64,000 nucleotides of DNA, from the NCBI GenBank assembly GCA_016719755.1, contig JADJYM010000015.1, forward strand, positions 1 to 64,000, written 5' to 3'. Source of the stretch: Novosphingobium sp. Lineage in GTDB: Bacteria; Pseudomonadota; Alphaproteobacteria; Sphingomonadales; Sphingomonadaceae. Shown in pieces: positions 1 to 10,602 of the stretch (the first letter of the stretch is position 1; every line of letters starts with the position of its first letter). The translations under genes were made by a program, and so were the position numbers. Below the pieces are notes generated by a model that had not been told where the DNA came from, searched no databases, and saw only the letters and a program-made list of their open reading frames with translations.

Positions 1-430
1 CGCGTCACGGCAGTCGCCATTCCCGGCATGGACGCAAAGCAGGCCGCCAAGGCGATGTTCGCCCGGCAGGCCATGCCAGCGAAACCGCCTGCCGTCGGCG
101 ATGCGATGCAGGGAATGCCGCGCTTTGCCGCCCAGGCAGAGCGCGGCAAGTGCAGCTGGCGATCGCTTTCCACATGAGCGGCGGCGCGGAGGGTCATTGC
201 CTGCGTGGTTGCGCATTTGGTGGTCACCCGTGCGCAGGTCAGCGGCACCTATTCGCCGACCGATCGTTGCTGAAGATCACCGCCGAAGGGCGCAACGGGC
301 CAGCCGGACAGCGCGATGCGGGGGGACAGCGAGATCGCCAGCGAAGGTGATCGGCGACTGCCGAGGGGCAGCGATGCAGGCGGGCCCTCCTACTGTATTA
401 TGCGTGCAATACAGCAGGAGGGGCCGACCA
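1..430 (+). other. Unassigned coding remnant at window edge
   Basis: I do not recognise a family here. The first 58 codons of frame 1 are open and read as an alanine- and methionine-rich peptide. The sense then appears to jump frame near 150 and again near 230, where a stretch resembling 'TRAQVSGTYSPTDRSLLKI' can be read. The base composition and the frame jumping match the error-rich genes that follow, so this is probably the 3' part of a real gene with one-base errors. No reliable start, stop or function can be given. Confidence 0.25.
383..425. promoter_or_regulatory. Inverted repeat, possible operator or terminator
   Basis: Two arms of about 17 nt (383-399 and 408-425) are nearly complementary around an 8-nt centre. 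The core CTGTATT-N8-AATACAG is perfect. There is no T-tract, so a regulator binding site is as likely as a terminator. It lies between an unassigned coding remnant and the CPBP-like gene. Confidence 0.35.
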
Positions 431-529
431 ACCGGCGTAACCGTTGATCTGATCGGCAAGTACCTGGGGCGGGCTATCTCGCGCTGTAGTGCACGCCTAT
501 CTTGCCCTGGCAGCGGCGCTGACTGACCT

Positions 530-1405
530 TTCCGGTCGTCTCGCTTGCTGTTCGCTCGCAATCTTGGCGCCCTTGGCTGGTTCCTCACCCGCAAGCGACC
601 CGCCGCCGGTGGCGGTTACCGCGCCGCGGTTTCAGGTTGCCGTGCTGGCTGGCATATCTGGCGATTTTATGCCTTCGTGCTGGTCGGCTGTGGCCAGCTG
701 GGGCGCTGTGATCAAGAGCTGGTGCCGTCCCGCGCGACGCGGGAATGGCTGGTGCTGGCCTGCGTGCCGTTTATCCACGTCGCCTTTACCCGCCGCGCTG
801 ATTGCCTGGGCGCGGCGGCGCTGCGCCGATACGTTCGATCCGGGCCTGCGCCGCAAGGGCGTGGTTCCGGGCCTTGCTGATCCTCACGGGCCTGATGTTC
901 GGCCTGCTTCGCCGTGGTCTCGCCATCGCTGGCCGAACTGGCGGAACTGGGCGACCGGCGGTGCGATCCTGCCCTGGGTAAGCCGCCCTCGCGGCCTTGG
1001 CTGGCGATCCACGTGGGCTTTGAAATACCTGTTCCGGGCCGGCCCGCAATCGAGTCCGGCTGCCTGGCTTCGGTCACCGCTGGTCAGCGCGATCCCGATC
1101 GCCACAGTGTGATCTTCGCGATGCACTGGCCGGGACCGTACTGCGCGGCGGATCCGCCGGACCGAGGGCTGGTCGACCGATCCGCCGGAGGTTATGCGGT
1201 TTTCCCCATCGCTTCCCGCCTGTCTCACTGCGGTGCTGTTCGGCGTGCTGTGGGTACGCACGCGCAGCCTGCTGCTGCTGATCGTGGCACGGTGCGGTCG
1301 ATGCCCCGCCGAATGCCGCCGAGATGTTTCGCGCTTTCTTACCTGGATCCCGGCGCTTTCTGCTGGCGGCGGTCTTTGGTGAAGCACCGCAGTTGCAGCA
1401 TTAGG
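530..1405 (+). CDS. CPBP-type intramembrane metalloprotease, frameshifted
   Basis: This looks like a CAAX/CPBP-family membrane protease that has lost its frame several times. The best evidence is the 3' part: a hydrophobic stretch with 'SLPACLTAVLFGVLW' at about 1208-1255, then, after shifting frame, 'HGAVDAPPNAAEMFRAF' at about 1288-1338. That resembles the C-terminal conserved His-containing helix of the family, where a glutamate pair and later histidines bind the metal. Upstream, short hydrophobic and Arg-rich segments alternate among the three forward frames, as expected of a polytopic membrane protein with indels. Start and exact boundaries are not recoverable. It could be another polytopic membrane protein. 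Confidence 0.4.
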
Positions 1406-1439
1406 TGCTTGACTTTCCCGTCATGCTGCAGCGTCATGG

Positions 1440-2925
1440 CGCGAAAGGGGGTCCGCTTTCATGACGCACCCGCCCTCGTCATTTGACGATGCTTTGAGCC
1501 CTCGATGGTTCGGTCATCCGGCCTGCCCATGCCGGCTATCGCGAATGGTATGACGCGCGGCACTCCAGCCGCGCTGCGCCGCAAAGGAGCGAGGCGGGTT
1601 CTTCCGCCAGACCGGCATCACCTTCAACGTCTGCGGCGACGGTGCCGCCGGAAGAGCGGCTGATCCCGTTTGACATGGTGCCCGGATCGTCACCGCCGCG
1701 CGAATGGCGCAGGCTGTCGCGCGGGATCGAACAGCGGGTGCGGGGCGCTCAACGCCTTCTTCCTGCAGCGACACCTACCACCGTCGGGGAGAGATCGTGC
1801 GCGCCGGCCGCCTGCCGAACGCCTGTCCGCGGCGGAACGCGGTGCTTCCTGCCGGAAATGACCGCCTTGGTCCCGCCGGCGGGGTCTTTACCCACCGTCG
1901 GCATCGACCTGGTGCGCACCGGGCCGGACGATTTCATGGTGCTGGAAGACAACGCGCGCACGCCGTCGGGCGGCTCCTGCCGCTGCCGAGAACCGCGAAA
2001 CGACGATGGCGATGTTCCGAGCTGTTCACCCTGCGAACGTGCGCCCGGTGCAGGACTATCCGCGCCGCCTGGCCAAAAGCCTGGCCGCCCGCGCCGCCCG
2101 GCCACTGCCGGGGAACGCCTGGTGGTCGCGGTGCTGACGCCCGGCATCTACAATTCGGCCTATTTCGAGATGCGTTCCCTGGCCGACCAGATGGGCGCGG
2201 AACTGGTCGAGGGATCGGACCTGCGGGTAGTCGACGGGCGTGTGGCGATGCGAACCACGCGCGGCTACGAGCCGATCGACGTGCCGGCCCGCCGGGTCGA
2301 TGACGAATTCCTCGATCCGGCTGACCTTCAACCCGGCGAGCGTCCTGGGCGTGCCCGGAATCATGGACGTCTACCGCGCTGGCGGCATCACCATCGCCAA
2401 TGCACCCGGCACCGGAATTTCCGACGACAAGGCGATCTATTCGTTCATGCCCGAGATCGTCGAATTCTACACCGGCGAAAAGCCCATCCTACAGAACGTG
2501 CCGACCTGGCGCTGTTCGGAAGCGATGCCTGGGCTTCGTGCTCGACAACCTGGCGGATCTGGTGGCCGGCGAAGTCCACGGATCGGGCGGTTATGGTACG
2601 CTGATCGGCCCGACCTCGTCGAAAAAGGAAATCGCCGCCTTTGCCGCCAAGCCGCGCGCCCGGCCGGAAACCACATCGCCCAGCCGACCCTGGCGCTGTC
2701 CACCGTGCCGATCCCGACCAAGGCGGGCTTGCCCCGCGCAACGTCGATCTGCGGCCGTTTGTGCCGGCTATCGCCCAACGTGATCGACATCACGCCGGGC
2801 GGGCTGACCCGCGTCGCGCGCAAGAAAGGTTCGCTGGTGGTCAACCCGCCGCAGGGCGGGGCACCGCAGATCCGTGGGTGCTGGAGGATGGGGGCCCACC
2901 GCCGGGGGGGGGGGGCTAACGCCGC
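1440..2925 (+). CDS. Circularly permuted ATP-grasp protein, frameshifted
   Basis: Pieces in all three forward frames assemble into a circularly permuted ATP-grasp protein (DUF404/DUF407 type, about 475 residues). Recognisable blocks in order are 'FNVCGDGA' near 1627, 'VGIDLVRTGPDDFMVLEDNA' after correction near 1900-1960, 'VLTPGIYNSAYFE' near 2130-2165, 'RTTRGYEPIDV' near 2253, 'GISDDKAIYSFMPEIVEFYT' near 2415-2470, 'VHGSGGYG' near 2575 and a terminal 'WVLED' near 2875. The family is predicted to form peptide or amide bonds with ATP; its substrate is unknown. It heads a run of alpha-E, transglutaminase-like and proteasome-like genes, a known association. At least eight frame jumps are present, several in C or G runs, and the end abuts a run of 12 G (2904-2915). 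Confidence 0.8.
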
Positions 2926-2934
2926 CCCCCGGTG

Positions 2935-3890
2935 ATGCCCGGAGATCGCACACGCTTAGGCCGCAGTTTTGCTGTTGTGGGGTTCCCCCCCGCCGCCAAC
3001 GGCCCTCTTCTGGATGGCCCGCTATCTCGAACGAGCGGAAAACACCGCGCGCCTGCTGGATGCGGGGTTCCGCATGGCCATGACCCGGTCGACCATCTGA
3101 CCAGCGAGGCCGTCGAATGGTCGCTGATGGTCGAAACGGTCGGCATGACCCATGGCTATGAAGCGGTGCATTCCAGCCATACCGGGGCGCAGGTGTGGAA
3201 CTTCATGCTGCGCGACAGATGGAAACCCGGTAATGCGTCCTGGCGATGATCGAGGAGGCGCGATTAACGCCCGCAAGGTGCGCACCAGACGCTGACCCGC
3301 GAGGTGGGGGGAGGCGGCCAACGAAAGCTGGATTGCGGCTGGAGGACGCGATGGCGCGGCCCCGTGCGCGAGGCTTCGACTGGGCGAGGTGCTGTCCACC
3401 GTGCGCCGCCAGATGAGCGCTGGTGCGCGGGGCGATGGAAGGATCGATGCTGCGCAACGGAGATCCACAACTTCACCCGCCTGGGCAACCTTCATCGAAC
3501 GCGGCGACAGCACCGCGCGAATCCTCGACGTGAAGTATTACGCCGCTTGCTGCCCTCGCTCGTCCTGGGTCGGCTCCAGCCTGGACAACGCGCAGTGGGA
3601 CACGGTGCTGCGCTCGGTCGCGGGGGAACGTCCTTATCGCTGGCTTAACGCCTGGGTCCGATGGACGCGCGCGGGATCGCGGATTTCCTGCCGCTCGACC
3701 CGCAGTTTCCCGCGCAGCCCGGCCTTCTGTATCGACAAGCTTGCGATCAACCGGCGGGGCCTGGCGCACGAATACGGGCACGAGATCGGGGCCGCAGGAA
3801 AGCTGCGCGCGCTGGGGCAGCGGTCCCACGAGGCAACCACCAACTCCGTGTTCGAGGGCGGCCTGCACGAATGTATCCAGGAGTGTTGAT
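2935..3890 (+). CDS. Alpha-E domain protein, frameshifted
   Basis: The fragments match the all-helical alpha-E (DUF403) family of about 310 residues, which regularly accompanies circularly permuted ATP-grasp proteins. Blocks seen include 'WMARYLERAENTARLLDAGF' near 3013-3070 after correction, 'SEAVEWS' near 3105, 'VWNFMLRD' near 3192, 'IHNFTRLG' with 'FIERGDSTARILDVKYYA' near 3465-3545, and 'SSLDNAQWDTVLRSVAGERP' near 3575-3630, followed by 'TTNSVFEGGLHE' near 3835. The biochemical role is not established; a joint peptide-modifying role with the ATP-grasp and transglutaminase proteins is inferred. One-base indels occur every 60-150 bp. Confidence 0.78.
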
Positions 3891-3894
3891 CGTC

Positions 3895-4762
3895 TGCGAC
3901 CGCCGGGTGGCACTGGCGATCGAACAGGATTACCGGCTGGCCACGCCTGATGCGCCTGAAAATCGAACATACCACGCTTACGCGACTTTCGCAGCCGGTC
4001 GCGCCACGGGCTGCAGCGGTTGCGTCTGGACGCCCAAGTCGACCCACGGCCAGCACGTGCTCGACTGGCGGATGGACCTCTCCGGCGCGCGGCTTGAAAC
4101 CCAATACGACGATCACAACCACAACCGCACCACGCTTGGTTTCGGTCGATGCCGGGGGTCACGGGTGGAAGTGGCTGCACCGGCACGGTCGCCACGGCGG
4201 ACAACCACGGTGTGCTGGGGCGCATACCGGCTTGATGCCGATGTGGGCGTTCTTTGCCCAGTCACCGCTGACCCGCCTGCGGCGTGCGCGCGATCGCGGC
4301 GGCGCGGCCGTCTTACGAGGGCGCGACAGTCCGCTGGCTATGCCGCACCAGCTTTCGCGCTGGCGCTTGAGTTGGTCGCCCATGCGCCAGGCGAGACGCA
4401 GGTCCACACCTTGGCGAGGAAGCGGCGGCGCTGGCTGTGGGGGTCTGCCAGACCATGCCTAGTCACGCCGCCATGACCGCCGCTTGGGCCGCGGTGCCCG
4501 CGCGCCACGTCTCGGGCTACCTGATGATGGTCGATCGGATCGAGCAGGAGGTCGGTCACGCCCGGGGCCGAGCCAGGCCTGCTGATCTTGGCTGCGGGCT
4601 TCGATATTTCAACCGGACCAGCCCGGACGAACGCCATGTCCGCGTCGCCACGGGAGCGTGACTACCGCGAGGCCGCGCCGGTCACCGGGATCAGCTGGGG
4701 CGGGGGATCTGGTGCCGAAGTGCGGCTTGGCGGTTGAACAGCAGACGGCAGAACAGTAGCTG
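3895..4762 (+). CDS. Transglutaminase-like cysteine protease family, frameshifted
   Basis: This belongs to the transglutaminase-like superfamily type with an N-terminal beta-sandwich domain. Visible blocks are 'LKIEHTT' near 3955, 'KSTHGQHVLDWRMDLSGARL' near 4035-4095, 'YDDHNHNRTTL' near 4110, 'LMPMWAFFAQSPLTR' near 4232-4275, then the catalytic region: 'GVCQ' near 4440 before the nucleophile histidine segment, 'HVSGYLMMVDRIEQE' near 4506-4550 and 'TSPDERHVRVATG' near 4620-4660. The cysteine lies in the VGVCQDHAH-like block at 4438-4465. It is the third member of the ATP-grasp/alpha-E/transglutaminase trio and probably acts on a peptide or protein product. The frame is broken at many points. 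Confidence 0.75.
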
Positions 4763-4774
4763 CGCCCGCTTGCT

Positions 4775-4870
4775 TGAGGCATACCGCGCCTCGCCACGGT
4801 GAGCGGGCGAAGCAACGATGTTGGGTAAGACCGATTGCCACGGGTTGCGCCCCTCGCAATGACGAAGGAC
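4775..4870. repeat. Dispersed alphaproteobacterial repeat, degenerate
   Basis: The spacer contains 'CGAAGCAACG', 'GATTGCCACG' and 'CCTCGCAATGACGAAGG'. These are the signature pieces of the dispersed repeat that reads roughly 'cattgcgag...gcaatcc...gcaatgacg' in many alphaproteobacteria. A second relative lies at 51515-51620. No coding sequence is visible. Confidence 0.4.
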
Positions 4871-4880
4871 GGGCTGAATC

Positions 4881-5637
4881 ATGTGACCGCTTGCGTAGGG
4901 ATGATGCTGGACCGGGGGCTGAGGTTGATGAGCGACACCCGCACCAACTCGGGCGTCGACAATATTTCACCTTCCGCAAGATGCACCACTGGTCGGTGCC
5001 GGGCGAGCGGTTGATCACCTTGATGACGGCGGCAACCTGGCCACCACCCGGGGCCTTGAACAGCCAGCTGGAAGAGCGCAACAAGGCCCCTTCGAGGGGC
5101 AAACCCGCTGCCTCGAAGCGCCCTCGATGTTCCAGGTCTCCTCGCCGGTGGGCAAGCTGCTGCGTGATACGATTGCCGCGTCGGACGCATCCAACGCCGA
5201 ACGGCGGGCACCGGCACGTTTACCACGCCTGATCATCGTTGACGGACAGATCGCGGGAATGCAACCGCGGATGTTACCGATCTATCCCGAAGGCAATTTC
5301 ATCGAGGGCGAGTCCGACAATCCGCTTTCCAGATCGGCGAGACCAAGATGGCGCGCCCGATCTCGCTGCGCGGTTATTCGCGCGACATGAGCTTCGAGGA
5401 CGCGGTCAAGCTGCTGATGGTCAGCTTCGATCCGACCAACAAGGCGAACCCTTCGGTCTCGGCGCGCCGCTGACCCGCTGGCGGCCGAGCGTGACACCTT
5501 CGAACCGGTTCACGCCTGCCGGATCCAGCCGGACAATCCCTGTTTCCACGCGATTTCGGTAGGCTGGAGCGAGGCGCTGAAGCTCGCCTTCGAAAGCCCG
5601 CCGGATTACAGTTTCTACCTGCCGAAGGATTCCTAGT
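4881..5637 (+). CDS. Proteasome-type protease, frameshifted
   Basis: Corrected fragments read as the bacterial 20S-proteasome-like peptidase family (about 245-250 residues) often linked to alpha-E/transglutaminase clusters. Blocks: 'CVGMMLDRGL' near 4892, 'SDTRTNSGVDN' near 4930-4960, 'RKMHHWSVPGERLITLMTA' near 4978-5032, 'QLEERNKAPS' near 5065, 'GKLLRDTIAASDASNAERRA' near 5150-5210, 'IAGMQPRM' near 5250, 'YPEGNFIE' near 5284, 'RGYSRDMSFEDAVKLLMVSF' near 5370-5430 and 'HAISVGWSEALKLAFE' near 5545-5595. Such proteins have the N-terminal nucleophile hydrolase fold. The start is taken at the ATG at 4881, followed at once by a frame error, and the end at the TAG at 5635-5637. Confidence 0.75.
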
Positions 5638-5689
5638 GCTCGACATAGGCCTCCCCTTTGAGGGGAGAGGCGTTGAAGGCAATGCGAAG

Positions 5690-6364
5690 TGCTATCGGCA
5701 GAACGCGCGCCGCTCAGTTCCAGGTGCAGGTGATCGCGGTGCGCGGCGTTAAAGCCGGGCCCAGCACGGTGCCAAAGCGCTTGCAGGCGCTGGCGGGAAT
5801 CGGGTCAGGAACCGCCGCCCTGCCGCGCTCGCGCCGGACCAGCCATTCAAGACGCTGATCCGCCGTCCGTCGGCGAGGATGAAGGCGGATACGTCCACCG
5901 CATTGGCGGTGGCGTGGGCGCTGCGCCGCGAAGTTCCGCGACATTGCGGCAGGCATAGCCGCCCATCGCTTCGATCCGCACGAGCGGGCTGCCCAGGATC
6001 AAGCCGCGCGGCGCGGCCCACGCTAAAGCGCGCCCAGCCTGCCAGCGTCTGGTCAGCGGGCAGGCCACCGGGCCAAGGTCTGCCAGAGCGAATCGCGCCT
6101 TATCGCCTTGCAGGCTGGCGAGTTGCACCGTGCTCACCCGCCAGCAGCCGGCACCGTAGTTTTGATCGGGCAGCGGCGTAAAGGCGGCGCGCGAGTCGCC
6201 CCCAGGCTGGCAAGGCACACGACGCGCTTCGGGGCGGGGGTGAAGGTCTGGGTCAAGATCGAGTCACGGTGCCTTTCTGGGGGCATACTGCGGCACGGCG
6301 CTGAAACCGCCCAGAAGCGCCAGTGAAGCGAGGAAGACTGCCCTGTAACGGCACGGCGCAAGGC
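5690..6364 (-). CDS. Extensin-like C-terminal domain protein, frameshifted
   Basis: Reading right to left, a probable signal segment 'VFLASLALLGGFSAVPQYAP' (about 6350-6290) is followed by 'YGAGCWRVS' (about 6160), 'VACPLTRRWQAG' (about 6060), 'RIEAMGGYACRN' (about 5975), 'ATANAVDVSAFILADGRRIS' (about 5910-5855), 'KRFGTVLGP' (about 5770) and 'NAAHRDHLHLELS' (about 5750-5710). This order, with paired cysteines and the terminal H-x-x-H-x-H block, is the extensin-like C-terminal family of secreted or periplasmic proteins, whose His/Asp metal site resembles that of peptidoglycan D-Ala-D-Ala peptidases. A cell-wall role is inferred. At least four indels interrupt it. It converges with the proteasome-like gene. 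Confidence 0.72.
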
Positions 6365-6501
6365 TCGCAGAAACTGGTTAACGCGGCGCTATGACCGCAA
6401 TCCTGCATTGCATTCGCTTGACAAGCCGGCGCGGCTCTACCTGCGGCCCCGGGCCACGCGGTCCCAACGCCGCGCTGCGCCTCTCCGTAAGGAGAGACTA
6501 C

Positions 6502-7640
6502 ATGACGGCACCTCCGCCCGGCCCGCAATCCTGCGCGCCCCTTCTTCTCTTCCGGTCCCTGCGCCAAGCCGCCCGGATACTCCCCGAAAAGCTCGCCACC
6601 GAATGCCTGGGCCGCCTCGCATCGCGCCAAGATCGGCAAGACGCGCCTGCGATACTCGCATCGATCTGATGCGCGAAGTGCTGCTGCCGCCCGATACGCA
6701 CCGCATCGGTATCGTGCCGGGTTCGGATACCGGCGCGTTGAAATGGCGATGTGGACGATGCGTTGGCGCGCGCGGCGGACCGCGCTGGCCTGGGAAAGCT
6801 TTGGCGAAGGCTGGGTGACCGATGCGGCCAGGCAGCTGAAGCTGGAACCCACGGTCCACCGCGCCGACTATGGCCAGCTGCCGGACCTCTCGAAGGTCGA
6901 TTTCGAGGATGACGTGCTGTTCACCTGGAACGGCACCACCACCGGCGTGCGCGTGCCGGACGGCGAATGGATCCCCGATGACCGGCAAGGCCTGACCTTT
7001 GCCGACGCGACCAGCGCGACCTTTGCCTATGACATTCCGTGGACAAGATCGATGTCGCCACGTTCAGCTGGCAGAAGGTGTCGGGCGACGAGGGCGGCCA
7101 CGGCGTGCTGATCCTCGGCCCCCGCGCGGGTTGAGCGGCTGGAAACCTACACCCCCGACCGGCCGCCCCTGAAGGTGTCCCGCCTGGTGTCCGGCAAGGG
7201 CAAGCTGGCCGAGGGCGTGTTCGATGGCGAGACGATCAAACACCCTTCTTCGATGCTCGCGGTCGAGGACGCGATCTTCGCGCTTGAATGGGCGAAGTCT
7301 GCCCGCGGGCTGGAAGGCCTGTAGGCGCGCTGCACCGCCAATGCCGACGCGCTGGGCCGGATCGGTGCCGAGCGCGGACTGGCCCAGCCATCTGGCTGAC
7401 GACGCGGCGCATCCGCTCCAAGACTTCGGTCTGCCGTCTCGGTCGCGGGCGGACGCGGATTTCATCAAGGCGATGACCGGCGCGCTCGAAAAGAAGGCGC
7501 GGCCTGCGACATCGCTGGCTACCGCGATGCTCCTGCCGGTTTGCGCATCTGGTGCGGCGCCACGGTCGACACGGCCGATATCGAGGCGCTCGAGGCCGTG
7601 GCTCGACTGGGCCTACGCCCAGACCAAGGCGGAGCCTGAC
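6502..7640 (+). CDS. serC: Phosphoserine aminotransferase, frameshifted
   Basis: SerC converts 3-phosphohydroxypyruvate plus glutamate to phosphoserine in the cytoplasm. The start is the ATG at 6502, behind a strong GTAAGGAGAGA site. Blocks include 'LATECLGR' (about 6592), 'IDLMREVL' and '[15 protein letters not shown]' (6660-6740), '[17 protein letters not shown]' (6793-6840), '[17 protein letters not shown]' (6920-6970), the PLP-lysine region 'FSWQKV' (about 7063) with '[20 protein letters not shown]' after correction (7093-7155), and '[12 protein letters not shown]' (7600-7635). Family length is about 380 residues, matching the span. It sits directly before serA, so the two steps of serine synthesis are probably co-transcribed. 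Numerous single-base indels break it. Confidence 0.85.
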
Positions 7641-7768
7641 TTTCCTCGCCGCCTCTCCTCCAGGAGAGCGGGTTGGAGAGGGAAGCACAGCTCCATTTCT
7701 CAACCTGGGCCGGCGAGGGGGACTTCCCCTTCTGTGGCCCGCTTCCTGAAGGGGAGAGGGAGACAATC
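7641..7768. other. serC-serA spacer with purine-rich inverted repeats
   Basis: No gene is visible. The spacer contains 'CTCTCCTCCAGGAGAG' and 'CTTCCCCTTC' facing 'GAAGGGGAGAGG'. These can pair as hairpins, and the last purine block doubles as the serA ribosome-binding site. Confidence 0.35.
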
Positions 7769-9335
7769 ATGACCAAGCCCCGCGTACTCATTTCCGACAA
7801 GATGGACCCCAATGCCGAAGCGATCTTCGCGAACGCGGCTGCGATGTGGACGTCATCACCGGCGGGGAAACCCCCTGAACAGCGGATCGCCCGGATCGGC
7901 GATTATGACGGCCTGCCATCCGCAGCTCGACCTGGGGACCTGGCGAAATCCTCGCCGCCGCGAAGAACCTCAACGTCATCGCTGCGCCGGGATCGGCGTC
8001 GACAACGTCGATATTCCCGCCGCCTCGGCGCAGGGCGTGGTGGTGATGAACACCCCGTTCGGCAATTCGATCACCACTGCTGAACACGCCATCGCGATGA
8101 TGTTCGCTCTGGCCCGCCAGATTCCCGAAGCCAACGCCCCAGACTCCAGGCGGGCCTGTGGCCGGGAACGGCTTCATGGGCGTTGAAGCGACCGGCAAGA
8201 CGCTGGGCCTGATCGGTGCGGGGCAACATCGGCTCGATCGTCGCGGCGCGCGCCAGCCCCGAGATGAAGGTCGTCGCATTCGATCCGTTCCTGACCCCCG
8301 AACGCGCGGTGGAAATGGGCGTGAGAAGGTCGATCTGGACCAGTTGCTGGCCCGCGCCGACTTCATCACGCTGCACACCCCCTGACCGACCAGACCCGCA
8401 ACATCCTTTCCACGCGAAAACCTCGCCAAGACCAAGAAGGGCGTGCGTATCGTGAACTGCGCGCGCGGCGGGCTGATCGACGAGGCGGCGCTGAAGGACG
8501 CGCTGGATTCGGGCCAGGTCGCTGGCGCCGCGCTCGACGTGTTCCAGACCGAACCGGCCAAGGAATCGCCGCTGTTCGGCACCCCAACTTCATCTGCACC
8601 TGGACCTGGCAGCACCACCGAAGCGCAGGCCAACGTGGCGTTGCAGGGGCCGAGCAGATGGGCGACTATCTGGTAAGCGGCGGCGTCACCAACGCGCTCA
8701 ACGTGCCCCCTCTGTCGGCGGAAGAAGCGCCGAAGCTGCGTCCCTACATGGCGCTGGCGGAACAACGGCTCGATGGTCGGGCAGCTTACCACCGGTTCGA
8801 TCCCGCGCGTGTCGATCCACGCCGAAGGCGCGGCAGCAGAGCCCAACATCAGCCGATCGTCGCTGCCGTGCTGTGCGGGTTCCTGCGCGTCCAGTCGGCC
8901 ACGGTGAACATGGTCAACGCCCCGTTCCTGGCCAAGGAGCGCGGGATCGAGGTGCGCGAGGTCGAGACCGAGAAGGCGGGCGATTACCACACCCCTGATC
9001 CGCGCGTCTCGGTAGGCGAGGCGGGCGAGCGGTCGGTGGCCGGCCGCTGTTTTCCAACAGCGAACCGCGCCTCTGGTCGAACTGTTCGGCATCAAGGTGG
9101 AGGCGGAACTGGCCGGCCACATGATGTACATCGTCAACGAGGACGTCCCCGGCTTCATGGGCCGGATCGGAACCCTGCTGGGCGAGGCGCAGATCAACAT
9201 CGGCACCTTACTGGGCCGCCGCGAGGCGGGGAAGCGGTGCTGCTGCTGTCGATCGACAGCGCGGTGCCCGCCGGTCTGCTCGATCAGATCAAGCAGATCC
9301 CGGCGTCCAAGCGCGCCATGGCGCTGACGTTCTGA
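7769..9335 (+). CDS. serA: D-3-phosphoglycerate dehydrogenase, frameshifted
   Basis: SerA oxidises 3-phosphoglycerate with NAD to open serine biosynthesis. The ATG at 7769 follows GGGGAGAGGGAGA. The reading frame gives '[20 protein letters not shown]', then shifts repeatedly. Clear blocks are '[20 protein letters not shown]' (8000-8045), '[20 protein letters not shown]' (8049-8108), the dinucleotide loop around 8190-8245, '[10 protein letters not shown]' (8270), '[20 protein letters not shown]' (8445-8505) and the C-terminal ACT domain '[20 protein letters not shown]' (9121-9180) ending 'SKRAMALTF'. The span fits the long 525-residue form with intervening and ACT domains, which allows serine feedback inhibition. 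The catalytic His region near 8600 is in a broken stretch. Confidence 0.88.
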
Positions 9336-9351
9336 CGCTGCGCGCCCTGCT

Positions 9352-9480
9352 TTCGCAGGGCGCATCCATGTTCCCTTCCCGCCTGCGGGTGGGGGCAGGA
9401 GGGCCTGTTGCCCTGGTGGAAAGGTGGCCCAACTGGCCGTCCCCGGCCCCCTCCGCAGGCGGGAGGGGGATTCTGGAAAG
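9352..9480. repeat. Palindromic intergenic segment
   Basis: The serA-hisZ spacer contains 'CCCTTCCCGCCTGCGG' (about 9371-9386) facing 'CCGCAGGCGGGAGGGG' (about 9453-9468), arms that are complementary over about 14 bases with a roughly 65-nt loop. It has no coding sense. It resembles a mobile palindromic spacer element more than a terminator, since no T-tract follows. Confidence 0.4.
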
Positions 9481-9501
9481 CCACTCCAGGGCTCGAATGT
9501 T

Positions 9502-10602
9502 ATGAAAGATCACGACCTCCTGCCCGAAGGGTTTGAAGACCGGCTCCCCCGCCAGCGCCGCCGCCGCCGCGCGTGACCCGCGCGTTGCTGGATGCGATGG
9601 ACGGGCACGGCTATGACCGCGTCCAGCCGCCGACCATCGAGTTCGAGAAGCCGCTGGCCAGCCGCATGGCCGGGATCAGCCTCGCGCCGGATGCGCCGCT
9701 TTGGTGGGATCCGGCCAGCCGGCGCCCTGCCTGCGCAGCGACATGACCCCGCAGCTGGGCCGCATCGCCTCGACCAGCCTGGCCCCGCGGCGCGGCCGCT
9801 GCGGCTGAGCTATGCCGGGCAGGTGGTGACGATCAAGGGCGACGGGCTGGATCCCACGCGTGAGCGGTTGCAGATCGGCGCCGAACTGATCGGCGCGGAT
9901 AGCGGGGCCGCCGCTGGCGAAGCGGTCGCCGTGGCGCCCTAGCGGCTCCGCGCGGCGGGCGCCACCGGCCTTTCGGTCGATTTCACCCCTGCCGGACCTG
10001 GTCGACCTGCTGGCCGCCGGACCCCCTGCCGCTGGATGCCGGCAAGGTTGAGGCCGTGCGCCGCGAGCTTGATGCCAGGACGCGGGCGGACTGGTCGATG
10101 CGGGCGGTGCGGCCTATCTGCCGCTGCCGGAGGCCATCGGGCCGTTCGACGCCGCGATTGCGCGCCTTGCCGCGTTCGACAGCGGCGGGTGCTGCCAGAT
10201 CGGATTGCCGGGCTGCGGGCCATCGCCGCGCGCGCCGCGCCGCTCGCGCGCGTCACGCCGATCCCAGTGAGCGGCACGGCTTTGAATACCAGTCATGGTT
10301 CGGCTTCACGATCTATGCCGATGGCGTGTCGGCGCGCTGGGGCGGGGCGGGTCCTACGCGATCCGCGCGCATGAAAGCGGGACGGAGGAACCGGCGATCG
10401 GCTTTTCGCTCTATCCCGATGACCTGATCGACCTGCTGGCCCGGCAGGAAACCCCGCGTGATACCCTGTTCCTGCCGCTCGGCCACGATGCCCACCCGCG
10501 CGCAGCAATTGCGGATGATCGGCTGGCGCACCGTCGCCGCGTTGTGCGAAGCCTGCGAGCCCGCGCGCTGGCGCACCCATGCCGAAGGAAGGCGAGGCGG
10601 TA
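9502..10602 (+). CDS. hisZ: ATP phosphoribosyltransferase regulatory subunit, frameshifted
   Basis: HisZ is a histidyl-tRNA-synthetase paralogue that lacks aminoacylation activity and forms the hetero-octameric first enzyme of histidine synthesis with short HisG. The start 'MKDHDLLPEGFEDRL' at 9502 and the block 'VQPPTIEFEKPLA' (about 9620-9660), 'RSDMTPQLGRIASTSLA' (about 9735-9785) and 'RLSYAGQVV' (about 9800) are typical of the class II synthetase core. Later pieces include 'QIGAELIGAD' (9870-9900) and 'YADGVSARWG' (about 10315-10345). Indels are frequent, so the 3' end near 10602 is approximate, overlapping the convergent esterase. The serC-serA-hisZ-purA order is common in sphingomonads. 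No hisG is present in the window. Confidence 0.75.
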
